Origin: CAYUMU01 sp964445985 | GTDB taxonomy: Bacteria > Planctomycetota > Planctomycetia > Pirellulales > S012-138 | Direction of reading: 5' to 3' | DNA length: 64,000 nucleotides | Assembly: GCA_964445985.1 (NCBI GenBank) | Contig: CAYUMU010000017.1 | Span: 1-64,000 of the forward strand | In this document: piece by piece, positions 54,527-63,627 of the stretch | Numbering within the stretch: the first letter of the stretch is position 1 | Layout: every line of letters begins with the position of its first letter | Notes under the pieces: model-generated | Told to the model about the DNA's origin: nothing | What the model saw: only the letters and a program-made list of their open reading frames with translations | Databases searched by the model: none | Position numbers and translations under genes: made by a program

Positions 54527-54566
54527 CAACTCCGAATTCCGAACTCCCCGCTCCGCATTACCAAGA
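54527..54566. repeat. Repeat family C (TTCGGAATTCGGAG-type)
   Basis: CCAACTCCGAATTCCGAACT then CCCCGCTCCGCATTACC. The complement resembles the stretch at 63453-63488 (ATGCGGAGTTCGGAGTGCGG). Confidence 0.55.
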
Positions 54567-54598
54567 GCCGACCCTCGCCTTCCCGATCCCGTTGGCTA

Positions 54599-54625
54599 CA
54601 TGCTTACGCCACGGGCGTAAGCATG
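54599..54625. repeat. Perfect 12-bp inverted repeat (family D)
   Basis: CATGCTTACGCC, loop ACG, GGCGTAAGCATG. It is in the gap between the DUF1559 pair and the aldose epimerase gene. The short loop and perfect stem suggest a mobile palindrome or terminator. Confidence 0.65.
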
Positions 54626-54670
54626 GCACACAGGCATAACACACCGGCGACTGCCGCTCCGATGTGGTAT

Positions 54671-54695
54671 CTGGCGGATGAACCGCCCGGCTCGC
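54671..54695. repeat. Repeat family E (CTGGCGGATGAACCGCC type), copy 1
   Basis: CTGGCGGATGAACCGCC followed by CGGCTCGC. The complement recurs at 63501-63525 with one mismatch over 25 bases. Both are next to a family C element. Confidence 0.65.
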
Positions 54696-54747
54696 TGTGT
54701 TACAGTGGAGCCGTCGCGCTAACGCCACTTTCGCCAGGGTTCTCGCA

Positions 54748-55920
54748 ATGACACGCCCTAACTTCGTCCAAATGAATGTAATGATCGCGCTGGTTGCCAC
54801 CTGTCTCAGCAGCCACGCCACTGCCGCCGAACCTCTCAAGGTTTTCGGTCGCACGGCGGCAGGAGAAGACGTGCAACTGTTCGCGCTCGAGAACGATCAC
54901 GGCATGGTTGCCAGGTTCATCAGCCTGGGCGCCACGCTGGTTCGTTTGAAGGCGCCGGATCGCGATGGCAACCTGGCCGACGTGGTGCTGGGCTTTGACG
55001 ACGTGGCCGGTTATCAATCGGATCGCAACCAATCGTTTGGCTGCATCGTGGGCCGCGTGGCCAATCGCATTGCGAAGGGCAAGTTCGAACTGGATGGCAA
55101 GACCTACCACCTGGCGATCAACAACGGTCCCAACCATTTGCACGGCGGAGGGTCCCGCGCGCTGGCCCGCGTGCCGTGGCAAGGCAAAGCCATCGACACC
55201 AAGCTGGGTCCCGGCGTGGTGTTTACTTACACCAGCCCCGACGGCGAAGAAGGCTACCCCGGCACGGTCGAGTTTACGGTGACCTACGTGCTCACCAACC
55301 AGAACGAACTGCGGATGACGTTCGAGGCCAAAACCGATCAGGCCACGCCGGTCAATCTGAGCCAGCACACGTATTTCAACCTGGCCGGCCACGGCGCCAA
55401 AACGGCCCTCGATCACCAGCTTACGCTCCATGCCGACCAATATACGCCGACGGACGAAACGCTGATTCCCACGGGGGAAATTGCCAAGGTGGCCGGCACG
55501 CCCCTCGACTTCCGCCCTCAGGCTGATGGCTCCACCGCAGGCAGCAAGCAACCGCAAGCTCGCACGATCGGCAGCCGGATTGCAAAACTGCTCGACACGC
55601 CGGCCGGCGGCTACGATCACAACTTTGTGCTCAACAAGCCCAAGGCCGGCGAACTGACCAAGGCGGCCGTGCTGCGCCACGAAGCCTCGGGCCGCACGCT
55701 CACCGTGCATACCACCCAGCCCGGCGTGCAGTTCTATACGGGCAATTTTCTCTTCGGCCAGCAGGGCAAAGACGGCCAAACCTACGCCAAGCAGAGCGGC
55801 GTCTGCCTGGAGACGCAGCATTTTCCTGACTCGGTGAACCACGCCAACTTTCCCAGCGTGATTGTCACGCCCGAGAAGCCCTATCGCGAAACGTGCGTTT
55901 ACACGTTCACCGCCGAATAA
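54748..55920 (+). CDS. galM: Secreted aldose 1-epimerase (galactose mutarotase)
   Basis: 390 residues from ATG 54748. A signal peptide (NVMIALVATCLSSHATAAE) leads to the GalM fold with catalytic His residues in NGPNHLHGGG and LSQHTYFNLAGHG and the catalytic Glu in CLETQHFPDSVNHANFP. It interconverts alpha and beta anomers of hexoses. Being exported, it fits polysaccharide use in the periplasm. Followed by a 22-bp inverted repeat, then the BshB1-like gene. Confident. Confidence 0.92.
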   Translation: MTRPNFVQMNVMIALVATCLSSHATAAEPLKVFGRTAAGEDVQLFALENDHGMVARFISLGATLVRLKAPDRDGNLADVVLGFDDVAGYQSDRNQSFGCIVGRVANRIAKGKFELDGKTYHLAINNGPNHLHGGGSRALARVPWQGKAIDTKLGPGVVFTYTSPDGEEGYPGTVEFTVTYVLTNQNELRMTFEAKTDQATPVNLSQHTYFNLAGHGAKTALDHQLTLHADQYTPTDETLIPTGEIAKVAGTPLDFRPQADGSTAGSKQPQARTIGSRIAKLLDTPAGGYDHNFVLNKPKAGELTKAAVLRHEASGRTLTVHTTQPGVQFYTGNFLFGQQGKDGQTYAKQSGVCLETQHFPDSVNHANFPSVIVTPEKPYRETCVYTFTAE

Positions 55921-55952
55921 GGGGCGAATGTTCCTTGAGATCGCATGAAAAC

Positions 55953-56010
55953 CAAAGTCGCCTTTCGCTCCGCGAAAGGATTTGCTCTCGCGGAGCGAAA
56001 GGCGACTTTG
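55953..56010. repeat. Perfect 22-bp inverted repeat with 14-base loop
   Basis: Left arm 55953-55974 begins CAAAGTCGCC and ends CTCCGCG; right arm 55989-56010 is its exact complement. It is between galM and the BshB1-like gene. It could act as a terminator (no T-run beyond ACTTTG) or is a mobile palindrome of the REP/MITE type. Confidence 0.75.
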
Positions 56011-56081
56011 TGTCCTTGATGCAATCCATCGCGCCGCTCATTAACCGCTTTCTTCTCCCCCGACTGCAAAGCATCACCAAC

Positions 56082-56771
56082 ATGCTCGACGTGCTCGTGG
56101 TCGCTCCCCATCCCGATGACGCCGAGCTAGGCATGGCGGGGGCGATCCTCCGCTTCAAGGCCGATGGGCTCAAAGTTGGCGTGCTCGACCTGACCACTGG
56201 CGAGCCCACCCCGCATGGCAGCCTGGAACTTCGCCAGCAAGAAACGGCCGCCGCCACCAAGATATTGCAGCTCGACTGGCGGCAGAACCTGGGCCTGACC
56301 AACCGCAGCCTGGAACACACGCTCGAAGCCCGGCGGCAGTTGGCTGGCGTGTTTCGCACGGTTCGCCCTCGCTGGATCTTCGCCCCCTATTGGGTCGATT
56401 CGCACCCCGACCACGTGGCCGCGACGGAAATGATCGAGGCGGCCCGCTTTTGGGCCAAACTATCCAAGAGCGATCTGCCGGGCGAACCGTACTTCCCCAG
56501 CCGCATTTATTACTATTTTTGCGTGCATTTGCGACAGGCGGTGGCCCCCACCTGGGTGCTCGATATTTCGCCCTATTGGGAAGCCAAGCTGGCCGCGATT
56601 CGCTGCTACGAAAGCCAGTTTGTCACTGGCCGGCCCACCGAACCGCCCACGTTTATCGATCGCCAGCGCGACGCGGCCGCCTATTGGGGAGGGATGATCG
56701 GCGTGGCTTACGGCGAGCCCTTCGCCAGCCGCGAACCGCTGGGCCTAACGAGCCTGCGCGACCTGGTGTAG
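56082..56771 (+). CDS. bshB1: Bacillithiol biosynthesis deacetylase BshB1-like (LmbE/PIG-L family)
   Basis: 229 residues from ATG 56082, the family's usual length; ATG 56019 would give a 21-residue extension. The zinc site is VVAPHPDDAELGMAG (His10, Asp13) with SHPDHVAATEM. BshB1-type segments are DLTTGEPTPHGSLELRQQET, NLGLTNRSL, YYYFCVHL, CYESQFVTG and GEPFASREPLGL. It removes acetyl from GlcNAc-malate in bacillithiol synthesis. Other bsh genes are not in the window. Confident on family; the pathway is inferred. Confidence 0.9.
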   Translation: MLDVLVVAPHPDDAELGMAGAILRFKADGLKVGVLDLTTGEPTPHGSLELRQQETAAATKILQLDWRQNLGLTNRSLEHTLEARRQLAGVFRTVRPRWIFAPYWVDSHPDHVAATEMIEAARFWAKLSKSDLPGEPYFPSRIYYYFCVHLRQAVAPTWVLDISPYWEAKLAAIRCYESQFVTGRPTEPPTFIDRQRDAAAYWGGMIGVAYGEPFASREPLGLTSLRDLV

Positions 56772-56922
56772 CGATCGATCTCGCTAACACTTCTCGCCCC
56801 CCCTGCCAACGTGGGGTGGGCAGCGCTTTCGCTTTTGGCCCGCGGCGGGTTAAAATCGAACGAGACCGCCGCCTGCCTCGCCCCGCTTCGAATCCTTCCC
56901 CTCCTGCGAGAGTTTCCCCACG

Positions 56923-59742
56923 GTGAACTCGACCTGCCCGACTCAACGCTTCTCCGCTCGCCTGGTTTTAATGCTGCTGGCTGCGATCCCCCTGTCCGCA
57001 GGCACCGCAACCGCCGCCGAACCGGCGAATGCTGCCGGCGAGGCGTTCTTCGAAAAGCACATTCGCCCGCTGCTGGTGACCCACTGCTACAGTTGCCACG
57101 GGGCCAAAGAGCAGGAGTCGGACCTGCGGCTCGATAGCCGCGAGGCGCTGCTGAAGGGCGGGTACGCCGGATCGGCCGCCGTGGCAGGCAAGCCGGCCGA
57201 AAGCCTAATCATGCAGATGATCGGCTACGAAGGCGACGTGAAGATGCCCCCGGTGGGCAAGCTGCCCGACGCCGAAATTGCCGCCATGCGCAGCTGGATT
57301 GAGCAAGGCCTGCCCTGGCCGGCTGGCGTGGTGCTTCAACCGGGCAACTCCATCGCGGCGGCCCAGCAAAACCATTGGTCGTTCCGCCCGCTGGCTGCGT
57401 TTTCCCCGCCCGCCGCATCGACGCTGCCGCCGCAAACGGCCGCCTGGGTGCAAAACCCGGTCGATCAATGGGTGGCCGCCAGGCTGCATGAAGCAGGGCT
57501 CACGCCGGCCCCGCTGGCCGATCGCCGCACGTTGCTTCGCCGTTTCACCTTTGCCCTGTGGGGCTTGCCGCCCACGCCCGAGCAGGTGGAAGCCTTCACG
57601 AACGACCCGGCGCCCGATGCCGATGTGCTGGCCCGGTGGGTCGATCGGTTGCTGGCTTCGCCCCACTACGGCGTGCGCTGGGGGCGGCACTGGCTCGATA
57701 TTGCCCGCTATGCCGACACCAAGGGCTATGTGTTCACCGAAGAACCGCGTTATCCCTACGCCTACACCTTTCGCGATTACGTGATCGAGTCGCTCAATGC
57801 CGATCTGCCCTACGATCAGTTCGTGCGCGAGCAGTTGGCGGCCGACCAGTTTCCCCGCCCTGATGGCGACACCCGCTCGCTGGCGGCGCTCGGTTTCCTC
57901 ACGGTCGGCCGGCGGTTTTCCAACAACAAGCACGATATTATCGACGACCGCATCGACGTGCTCAGCCGCGGCCTGTTGGGCCTCACGGTCACTTGTGCCC
58001 GCTGCCACGATCACAAGTACGACCCGGTTCCCACGGCCGATTACTACGCGCTGTACGGGGTGTTTGCCAGCTGCGAAGAACCGGCCGAGCCGCCGCTGAT
58101 TGGCAAGCCGGAAGACACCGCCGAGTTTAGGGCTTTCCAGCAAGAGCTGGGCAAACTCCAGGGCGAGTGCGACACCTATCGCGATCAGCAATACGCGGCG
58201 CTACTGCGCGAGCTGCGCACCCAGGCAGGCGATTACTTCCTGGCCGCCGTGGCCTCCAAAGAGCGCGAGGCCCAGGGCCATGAACGGCCCATGCTTTCGC
58301 TCGCGGCTGGCGACCTGCGGCCCAGCGTGCTCAATCGCTGGCGAGCCCACCTGCAACGGCAAACGCCTGACAACCCGCTGTTCGGCCTGTGGCAACAGCT
58401 CAAGAATACTCCCGAGCCGCAATTTGCGGCAAAGTTGAAAGCCTGGCTGGCGGCGCCCCCCAGCAACACCCATCCGCGGCTGTTGGCCGAAGTTGCCGCA
58501 CATTTGCCGGCCGACCGCGATGCGCTGGCGCTGCTGTATGGCAAGCTGCTGCGCGAGGCGGCCACGCTGACCGAGCCCATGCCGGCCGACGGCGCCGCGG
58601 CGGCGGTCACGGCCGTGCAATCGGTCGCTGGCGACCTCAAGTCGCTAGCCGAGTCGTTTCACGGCGAGCAGGCGCCTTGCTATGTGGACCTGGACGAAGC
58701 CCAGCGGATTTTTGCCCGCGATGTCAAAACCAGACTTTCATCCCTCAAGAAAAAGGTGGATGTGTTCCGCGTGAACTCGCCCGTGGCCCCGCCCAGGGCG
58801 ATGGTGCTGGTGGACGCGGCCCAGCCGGTGCAGCCACGCATTCTCGTTCGCGGCAACCCAGGCCGGCCGGGCGACCCCGTGCCGCGGCGGTTCCTCAGCG
58901 TGCTTTCCGCAGGTGAGCCGCAGCCGTTCCAAACCGGCAGCGGCCGCGCGGAGCTGGCGAAAGCGGTCACGGCGGCCGACAATCCGCTGTTCGCCCGGGT
59001 GATTGCCAATCGCGTTTGGGCCCAGCACTTTGGCGAAGGCCTGGTGCGCACGGCCAGCGACTTCGGAGCCCGCAGCGATCCGCCCAGCCACCCCGAGTTG
59101 CTCGACCACCTGGCGGCCACACTCATCCGTTCCGGCTGGTCGCTCAAGGCACTGCACCGCGAAATTCTGCTTTCGGCCACCTTCCAGCAGCAAAGCACGC
59201 TGCGGCCTGAGTGCAGCAGCGTCGATCCCGAGAACCGCCTGCTGTGGAAGTGGAATCGCCAGCGGCTGGAATACGAGCCGCTCCGCGATGCGATGCTGGC
59301 CGCGGCCGGTCAGCTCGACGAACGCTTCGGCGGCCGCTCGGTCGATCTGTTCAAGTCGCCCTTCACCGGCCGCCGCACGGCTTACGGTTACATCGATCGG
59401 CAGGAGTTGCCGGCCGTGTTTCGCGTGTTCGACGTGGCCAATCCCGACGCCACCAGCCCCGGCCGGCCCGAAACCACGGTGGCTCAACAGGCGTTGTACT
59501 TGCTCAATTCGCCCTTTGTGATGGAACAGGCTCAGCACCTAGCAGCCCGTACGGCAGGCATCAGCGATGCGGCAACGCGGGTCACCGAGCTTTACCGCCT
59601 GGCCCTGGCCCGATCGCCTGACCCTTCTGAATTGCAACTGGCCCTGGCGTTTGTCGAGAAAGCAACCGCCGGCAAAGTAGCGGCTTGGGAGAAGTTGGCT
59701 CACGCCCTGCTGTGCAGTAACGAATTTGCGTTTATCGACTGA
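56923..59742 (+). CDS. PSCyt1 / DUF1549 / DUF1553 planctomycete cytochrome c protein
   Basis: 939 residues from GTG 56923. A signal peptide precedes the PSCyt1 haem motif CYSCHG (Cys55, Cys58, His59) followed by LRLDSREALLKGGYAG and VGKLPDAEIAAMRSWIEQG. DUF1549 follows (PLADRRTLLRRFTFALWGLP, WGRHWLDIARYADTKGY, FLTVGRRFSNNKHDIIDDRI), then a central region and DUF1553 (NPLFARVIANRVWAQHFGEG, ILLSATFQQQS, FVMEQAQHLAART). Usually found with a DUF1501 gene, but none is adjacent here. Function unknown; periplasmic oxidation linked to polymer breakdown is often proposed. Confidence 0.93.
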   Translation: MNSTCPTQRFSARLVLMLLAAIPLSAGTATAAEPANAAGEAFFEKHIRPLLVTHCYSCHGAKEQESDLRLDSREALLKGGYAGSAAVAGKPAESLIMQMIGYEGDVKMPPVGKLPDAEIAAMRSWIEQGLPWPAGVVLQPGNSIAAAQQNHWSFRPLAAFSPPAASTLPPQTAAWVQNPVDQWVAARLHEAGLTPAPLADRRTLLRRFTFALWGLPPTPEQVEAFTNDPAPDADVLARWVDRLLASPHYGVRWGRHWLDIARYADTKGYVFTEEPRYPYAYTFRDYVIESLNADLPYDQFVREQLAADQFPRPDGDTRSLAALGFLTVGRRFSNNKHDIIDDRIDVLSRGLLGLTVTCARCHDHKYDPVPTADYYALYGVFASCEEPAEPPLIGKPEDTAEFRAFQQELGKLQGECDTYRDQQYAALLRELRTQAGDYFLAAVASKEREAQGHERPMLSLAAGDLRPSVLNRWRAHLQRQTPDNPLFGLWQQLKNTPEPQFAAKLKAWLAAPPSNTHPRLLAEVAAHLPADRDALALLYGKLLREAATLTEPMPADGAAAAVTAVQSVAGDLKSLAESFHGEQAPCYVDLDEAQRIFARDVKTRLSSLKKKVDVFRVNSPVAPPRAMVLVDAAQPVQPRILVRGNPGRPGDPVPRRFLSVLSAGEPQPFQTGSGRAELAKAVTAADNPLFARVIANRVWAQHFGEGLVRTASDFGARSDPPSHPELLDHLAATLIRSGWSLKALHREILLSATFQQQSTLRPECSSVDPENRLLWKWNRQRLEYEPLRDAMLAAAGQLDERFGGRSVDLFKSPFTGRRTAYGYIDRQELPAVFRVFDVANPDATSPGRPETTVAQQALYLLNSPFVMEQAQHLAARTAGISDAATRVTELYRLALARSPDPSELQLALAFVEKATAGKVAAWEKLAHALLCSNEFAFID

Positions 59743-59849
59743 CCAGCATCCCCTCGAATCGGGCATGCCGTGAACCGAGCAAGCCCGGCGTGTGTCTCAT
59801 CGCGGCCATGTTTCCACCTTCCAGCAACTAGCTACCAGCCCCGCCGGCA

Positions 59850-60464
59850 ATGTACACTCCTGAAGACTTTCAATTTGCCGACCCGGCTCAGGTGGCGGCC
59901 TTCGTCGCGGCGCACAGCTTTGGGTTGTTGGTCAGCCAGCAAGCCGGCGCGCCGGTAGCCAGTCATTTGCCCTTCCTCACCGAGCAGGCAGAAGGCCGCC
60001 TCACCCGCCTGATTGGCCATGTCGCCAAGGCCAATTCGCAGTGGCAAGACCTCGACGGCCAGCAGGTGCTGGCCGTGTTCTCCGGTCCTCATGCGTATAT
60101 CTCCGCCGGTTGGTATCAGGCAGAGAACGTGGTGCCCACCTGGAACTACGTGGCCGTGCATATCACCGGCGTGGCTCGCCTGATCGACGACCCGGCCCAG
60201 CGGATGCAACTGCTGGAAGCGTTCGTCCATCGCTACGAAAGCGACCAGCCGCAACCTTGGGCTTTCGATTCGAGCACTCCCTTCGCCGAGCGGCTGGCCG
60301 AGATGATCGTCGGCTTTGCCATCGACATCACGGCCGTGGAGGGCAAAGCCAAACTCAGCCAAAACCATGCGGTCGAGCGGCGCGAGAAAGTTATCACGGC
60401 GCTGCGAGCGCAGGGCGATCCGAATGCGATTGCCGCTTGGATGGCGGCGACGCTCAACGAGTAG
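59850..60464 (+). CDS. PaiB-like FMN-binding negative transcriptional regulator family protein
   Basis: 204 residues. PaiB features: MYTPEDFQFADPAQVAAFVA at the start, AYISAGWYQAENVVPTWNYV, AVHITGVARLIDD and the C-terminal GFAIDITAVEGKAKLSQNH. Members have a split-barrel FMN-binding fold; in Bacillus PaiB works with PaiA to affect sporulation and protease synthesis, though other members may be flavin reductases. Single gene, 107 bases after the cytochrome protein. Confident on family. Confidence 0.9.
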   Translation: MYTPEDFQFADPAQVAAFVAAHSFGLLVSQQAGAPVASHLPFLTEQAEGRLTRLIGHVAKANSQWQDLDGQQVLAVFSGPHAYISAGWYQAENVVPTWNYVAVHITGVARLIDDPAQRMQLLEAFVHRYESDQPQPWAFDSSTPFAERLAEMIVGFAIDITAVEGKAKLSQNHAVERREKVITALRAQGDPNAIAAWMAATLNE

Positions 60465-60510
60465 GAACGCTTGTTCGAGCTGCGTTGCTCCAACGATTGG
60501 CCGCGCGTGA

Positions 60511-60533
60511 GGGCACGCACGGGGTGCGTTCCC
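60511..60533. repeat. Repeat family A palindrome
   Basis: GGGCACGCACGGGGTGCGTT then CCC, the same palindrome as 1171-1190 and 2611-2631 with a few changes. Confidence 0.5.
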
Positions 60534-60567
60534 TACGGCTTCCTTGCACCGCCCAACTTTTCCACCC

Positions 60568-63090
60568 TTACCGATTAAAATTCGCCTGCCGCTCCCCGCG
60601 GCGGGCCGTGCGCAGCGATTCCGCCGGGCCGACCGCCAAACCGAGCCAGCCGTCTTCCACCACCGCCTGGGTAACGGCCACGTCGGCCATGCGCTGATGA
60701 TCGAGCAAGGCAGGCGGGAAGAGCGGCAAGCCGGCCTCGGCTGGCATTAGGCTGGTGAGCAGCGTTTGCACAAGGTTGCGCTGCGAGGGCGAAAGCTGTC
60801 CGCCTGCCACCAACACCGGGCCGGTTCGCACCAGGTACACGTTGCGTCCCTGCCGCACCGGCTCAAAGTCGGCATGCACGGTCAGCCGTTCCCAGTGGAA
60901 GAAGCCGGCGTGGAGCGCGGTCAGGCGGAGGGTAGCCCTGAGCTTGCCGCTCAAGCACTGCACTTGCAACGGATCGTAGTTGGCAAAGTGCAACCGCACG
61001 TCGTAATCGCGGTCGCCCGAGTTGGCTTTCCGGCTCGCGATCAGCTTGTTCTCGCTGGCCAGGTCGGGCGTGGTCGCCTTCCACAGCTCGGCCAGCGAAA
61101 GCTCGCGGCCAGCCAGCGGCAAGCGGTCGAGCAGGTTGTTCAACGCCGTTTCATGCAGTTGCACGCTGGCCAAGCTGTCGGCCGGGGCCACCGGTCGCGG
61201 CGTGTGGGCTCCCATCTGGCGATACGTGGCCAACCGCATCCGCACGTTCAAGCGGTCGTCGGCCGGCCGTTCCACCACGGCAGCCGGTGTCAAACTGAGC
61301 CGTTCCAATGGCAGCAGCATGTTGCGCTCCAGTTGGGCTTGTAGCTGGGCCAACTGCGCGTCGGCCGTGGCGTCGGTGGCGGCTGCCACTTCTTGCCGCA
61401 GCTTTTGCCGGGTGATCGCCACGGCTTCGCCCCGCTGGTCTTCATACCGGCGGGCCGTAATGTTCCGCATCAAGCCGCCCATCACCGGCACGCCGTCAAA
61501 CTGCGTATCCACCCCGCACAAGGCTTGCTGCGAACGGACGGTGACCTCGGCCGGAAAATACCGCAGGCCGCCGCGGTCGAACTCAATTCGCTTTTGCACG
61601 GTGAAATGCGAGATCGAACGGTTCTGCGTGGTGACCGGCCCTTGGCTGGCGGCCGTATCGGCGACGACGCGACCCTGGGTTTCGATCAACAATTGCAATG
61701 GATCTTGGCCCGGCAGCATGGTGACCTTGGTGGTGGTGTTCGCCATTTGCTGGCCGTGGTAAGGCACACCCCACATCTGCCCTTGCACTTTTCCTTGCTC
61801 GCTGTGCTGGCCCGCGACCAGTTTGGCCAGCAGGTCTTGCGACACGCTCATCCGCACGTTGGTGTTGCGATAGTAGCTTTCCAACTGCAGGGCAAATGCC
61901 CGCTCGTCGCCACGAGGCGAAAGCCGGAGCCGATCCAGGTCGCTAGCCAACAGCGATGCCAGGCTCATGCGGCCCGACGCTTCGTAGGCTTCGAACTTGG
62001 CCAGCAATTCCTGGGTGTCGATCGGCTCGTCGGCCAGGCGGCGCAGTTCGGCGACCAGCGTGCGATAGGCCGGCAGTTGCATGAACCGCCGCTGCGCGTC
62101 ATTCAGCAGCGGCGACTCAATTCGACGCAGCGCCCGCCGGGCCAGCGTGCTGTAACTATCGGCCAGCGAAACCTGCAAGGCCGCGTTTTCGAGCGGCTCG
62201 AGCATCAGGTACAGCCGCCAGCCAGCTTCGTGCTGGGAACCTTGAAGGGTGCCGGCCACCTTTTGCAGCGAAGGGATCAACTCGCTGGAGTGATAAGCGG
62301 CCACGGGAATCGCGCCGCGATGATTGGCCTCCAAATCGGCCATTCCGCGCCACATCACCAAATGCCGCAGCAGCGCATAGCGAGCCCGCCGCAGCTCGCT
62401 GGCCCGCGAACCATCGCGGAGCGTGCCGGCGAGATGCTCGGCCGCGTCGGCTTCGGCGAGCAATTGCCGCACCCGGTCCGAAAGGCCGCCATCGTCGTCC
62501 CCCAATTGGCGGATGATCTCGGCCGTGCCGATCGCCCAATCGCGGCAGCCGGGGCTGCGCTCCAGTTGAGCCAGCCGCTGCAGCAAGGCGTGCGGAACCA
62601 CCCAGCGGCTATCGTCGCCAGGGCTCGGTTTTGAAACCTCGGCTTCCGCCGGCCCCAAGGGCTGGGCCGATTCCAACTGCGGTTCGGCCGCCAACTCGGC
62701 GTTCAGGTCATGCCAACGAGGGCCGGCAACCTCTTCGATTTCGGTCAACTCGGGCGCGGTCAGCACAGGCGCCGCGGGGGGTTCGCCCGGCATCGAAGCG
62801 TTCGGTTCTTGACGATTGCGCTGGGCCACGCCCAACCGATCGAGCAGTTCGTTTAGGTCGTAGTTGCCGCCGATCCGCTCCGCCACCAATTCGCGCCGCG
62901 CGATCGCCCGGTGGCGAGGCATCCCCAATTGGGTGGGCGCGGGCGTGGGCGCCAGGGTAAAGGGATTACGGCCAGCCAACATTCGACAGCCCGGCTCATC
63001 CACTGGCCAGGGCCACAGAATCGCCCCCGCCATAAACAGCAGCATGCATAAGAATGCCCACCGCGGAGCATTCGATCGTTGATAAGACAT
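60568..63090 (-). CDS. Large exported protein of unknown function
   Basis: 840 residues from ATG 63090, preceded by GGGAGA; the frame upstream is not real. It opens with a signal anchor (WAFLCMLLFMAGAILWPWP), a low-complexity linker (LAPTPAPTQLG, PNASMPGEPPAAPVLTAPEL), then helical regions (LQRLAQLERSPGCRDWAIG, LRRARYALLRHLVMWRGMAD) and a beta-rich half (PLQLLIETQGRVVADTAA, FTVQKRIEFDRGGLRYFPAE, LHAGFFHWERLTVHADFEPV, NVYLVRTGPVLVAGGQLSPS). No family recognised. Arg/Leu-rich; possibly peripheral to the membrane. Confidence 0.75.
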   Translation of the reverse strand: MSYQRSNAPRWAFLCMLLFMAGAILWPWPVDEPGCRMLAGRNPFTLAPTPAPTQLGMPRHRAIARRELVAERIGGNYDLNELLDRLGVAQRNRQEPNASMPGEPPAAPVLTAPELTEIEEVAGPRWHDLNAELAAEPQLESAQPLGPAEAEVSKPSPGDDSRWVVPHALLQRLAQLERSPGCRDWAIGTAEIIRQLGDDDGGLSDRVRQLLAEADAAEHLAGTLRDGSRASELRRARYALLRHLVMWRGMADLEANHRGAIPVAAYHSSELIPSLQKVAGTLQGSQHEAGWRLYLMLEPLENAALQVSLADSYSTLARRALRRIESPLLNDAQRRFMQLPAYRTLVAELRRLADEPIDTQELLAKFEAYEASGRMSLASLLASDLDRLRLSPRGDERAFALQLESYYRNTNVRMSVSQDLLAKLVAGQHSEQGKVQGQMWGVPYHGQQMANTTTKVTMLPGQDPLQLLIETQGRVVADTAASQGPVTTQNRSISHFTVQKRIEFDRGGLRYFPAEVTVRSQQALCGVDTQFDGVPVMGGLMRNITARRYEDQRGEAVAITRQKLRQEVAAATDATADAQLAQLQAQLERNMLLPLERLSLTPAAVVERPADDRLNVRMRLATYRQMGAHTPRPVAPADSLASVQLHETALNNLLDRLPLAGRELSLAELWKATTPDLASENKLIASRKANSGDRDYDVRLHFANYDPLQVQCLSGKLRATLRLTALHAGFFHWERLTVHADFEPVRQGRNVYLVRTGPVLVAGGQLSPSQRNLVQTLLTSLMPAEAGLPLFPPALLDHQRMADVAVTQAVVEDGWLGLAVGPAESLRTARRGERQANFNR

Positions 63091-63627
63091 GGTGTTCCGT
63101 CTCCCGTGCGAGTCCCCGACTTGGCCCAGTTGGACTCGGGTGCTTCCTGTCCATTCCCGAACATCGGGCAGAAGCGGCGTGCAAATGAATCCGATCGCGC
63201 CGAATGCCGCGCCTGTTGTGCGGCTTGTGCCCGACGTTCCGAACGCTCCGTTACGGCCAATCGCGTGGCGCCGAAGATGGAAACTCTGAGGGCGCGACGG
63301 CCGCGTCCACGCCCACCAGACCCTGGCCAATTCGGAACAAGCCATTGGGAGCCGGAAACGCGCGTCTTCACGTTCGCGGTGATCACCCTGGCCGAGTTTT
63401 TCGGGGAGATGGATATTTCGGGGTTTGACGATAAGACGTGCCGGTAGGAAGAAATGCGGAGTTCGGAGTGCGGAATTCAGAGTGGGGAAAGCAACAAAAA
63501 GCGAGCCTGGCGGTTCATCCGCCAGGTCCGGGCAGCGGGAGGGAGCGTAGAGCAATTCGGTGAAAGGATTTCGGTTTGGATCGGTGCAAGGCAGGCTACG
63601 CAGTTGCGCCGGCCCCCCCTTTCGCTG
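63091..63627. other. Intergenic region, 537 bases, with repeats
   Basis: No convincing gene. It carries a family C element (63453-63488) and a family E palindrome (63501-63526) with a perfect 8-bp stem CCTGGCGG/CCGCCAGG. The rest is nondescript. Confidence 0.5.
63453..63526. repeat. Repeat families C and E together, copy 2
   Basis: ATGCGGAGTTCGGAGTGCGG at 63453, then a 25-base match to the complement of 54671-54695 (one mismatch), including the stem CCTGGCGG/CCGCCAGG (63506-63513 and 63519-63526). Confidence 0.65.
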
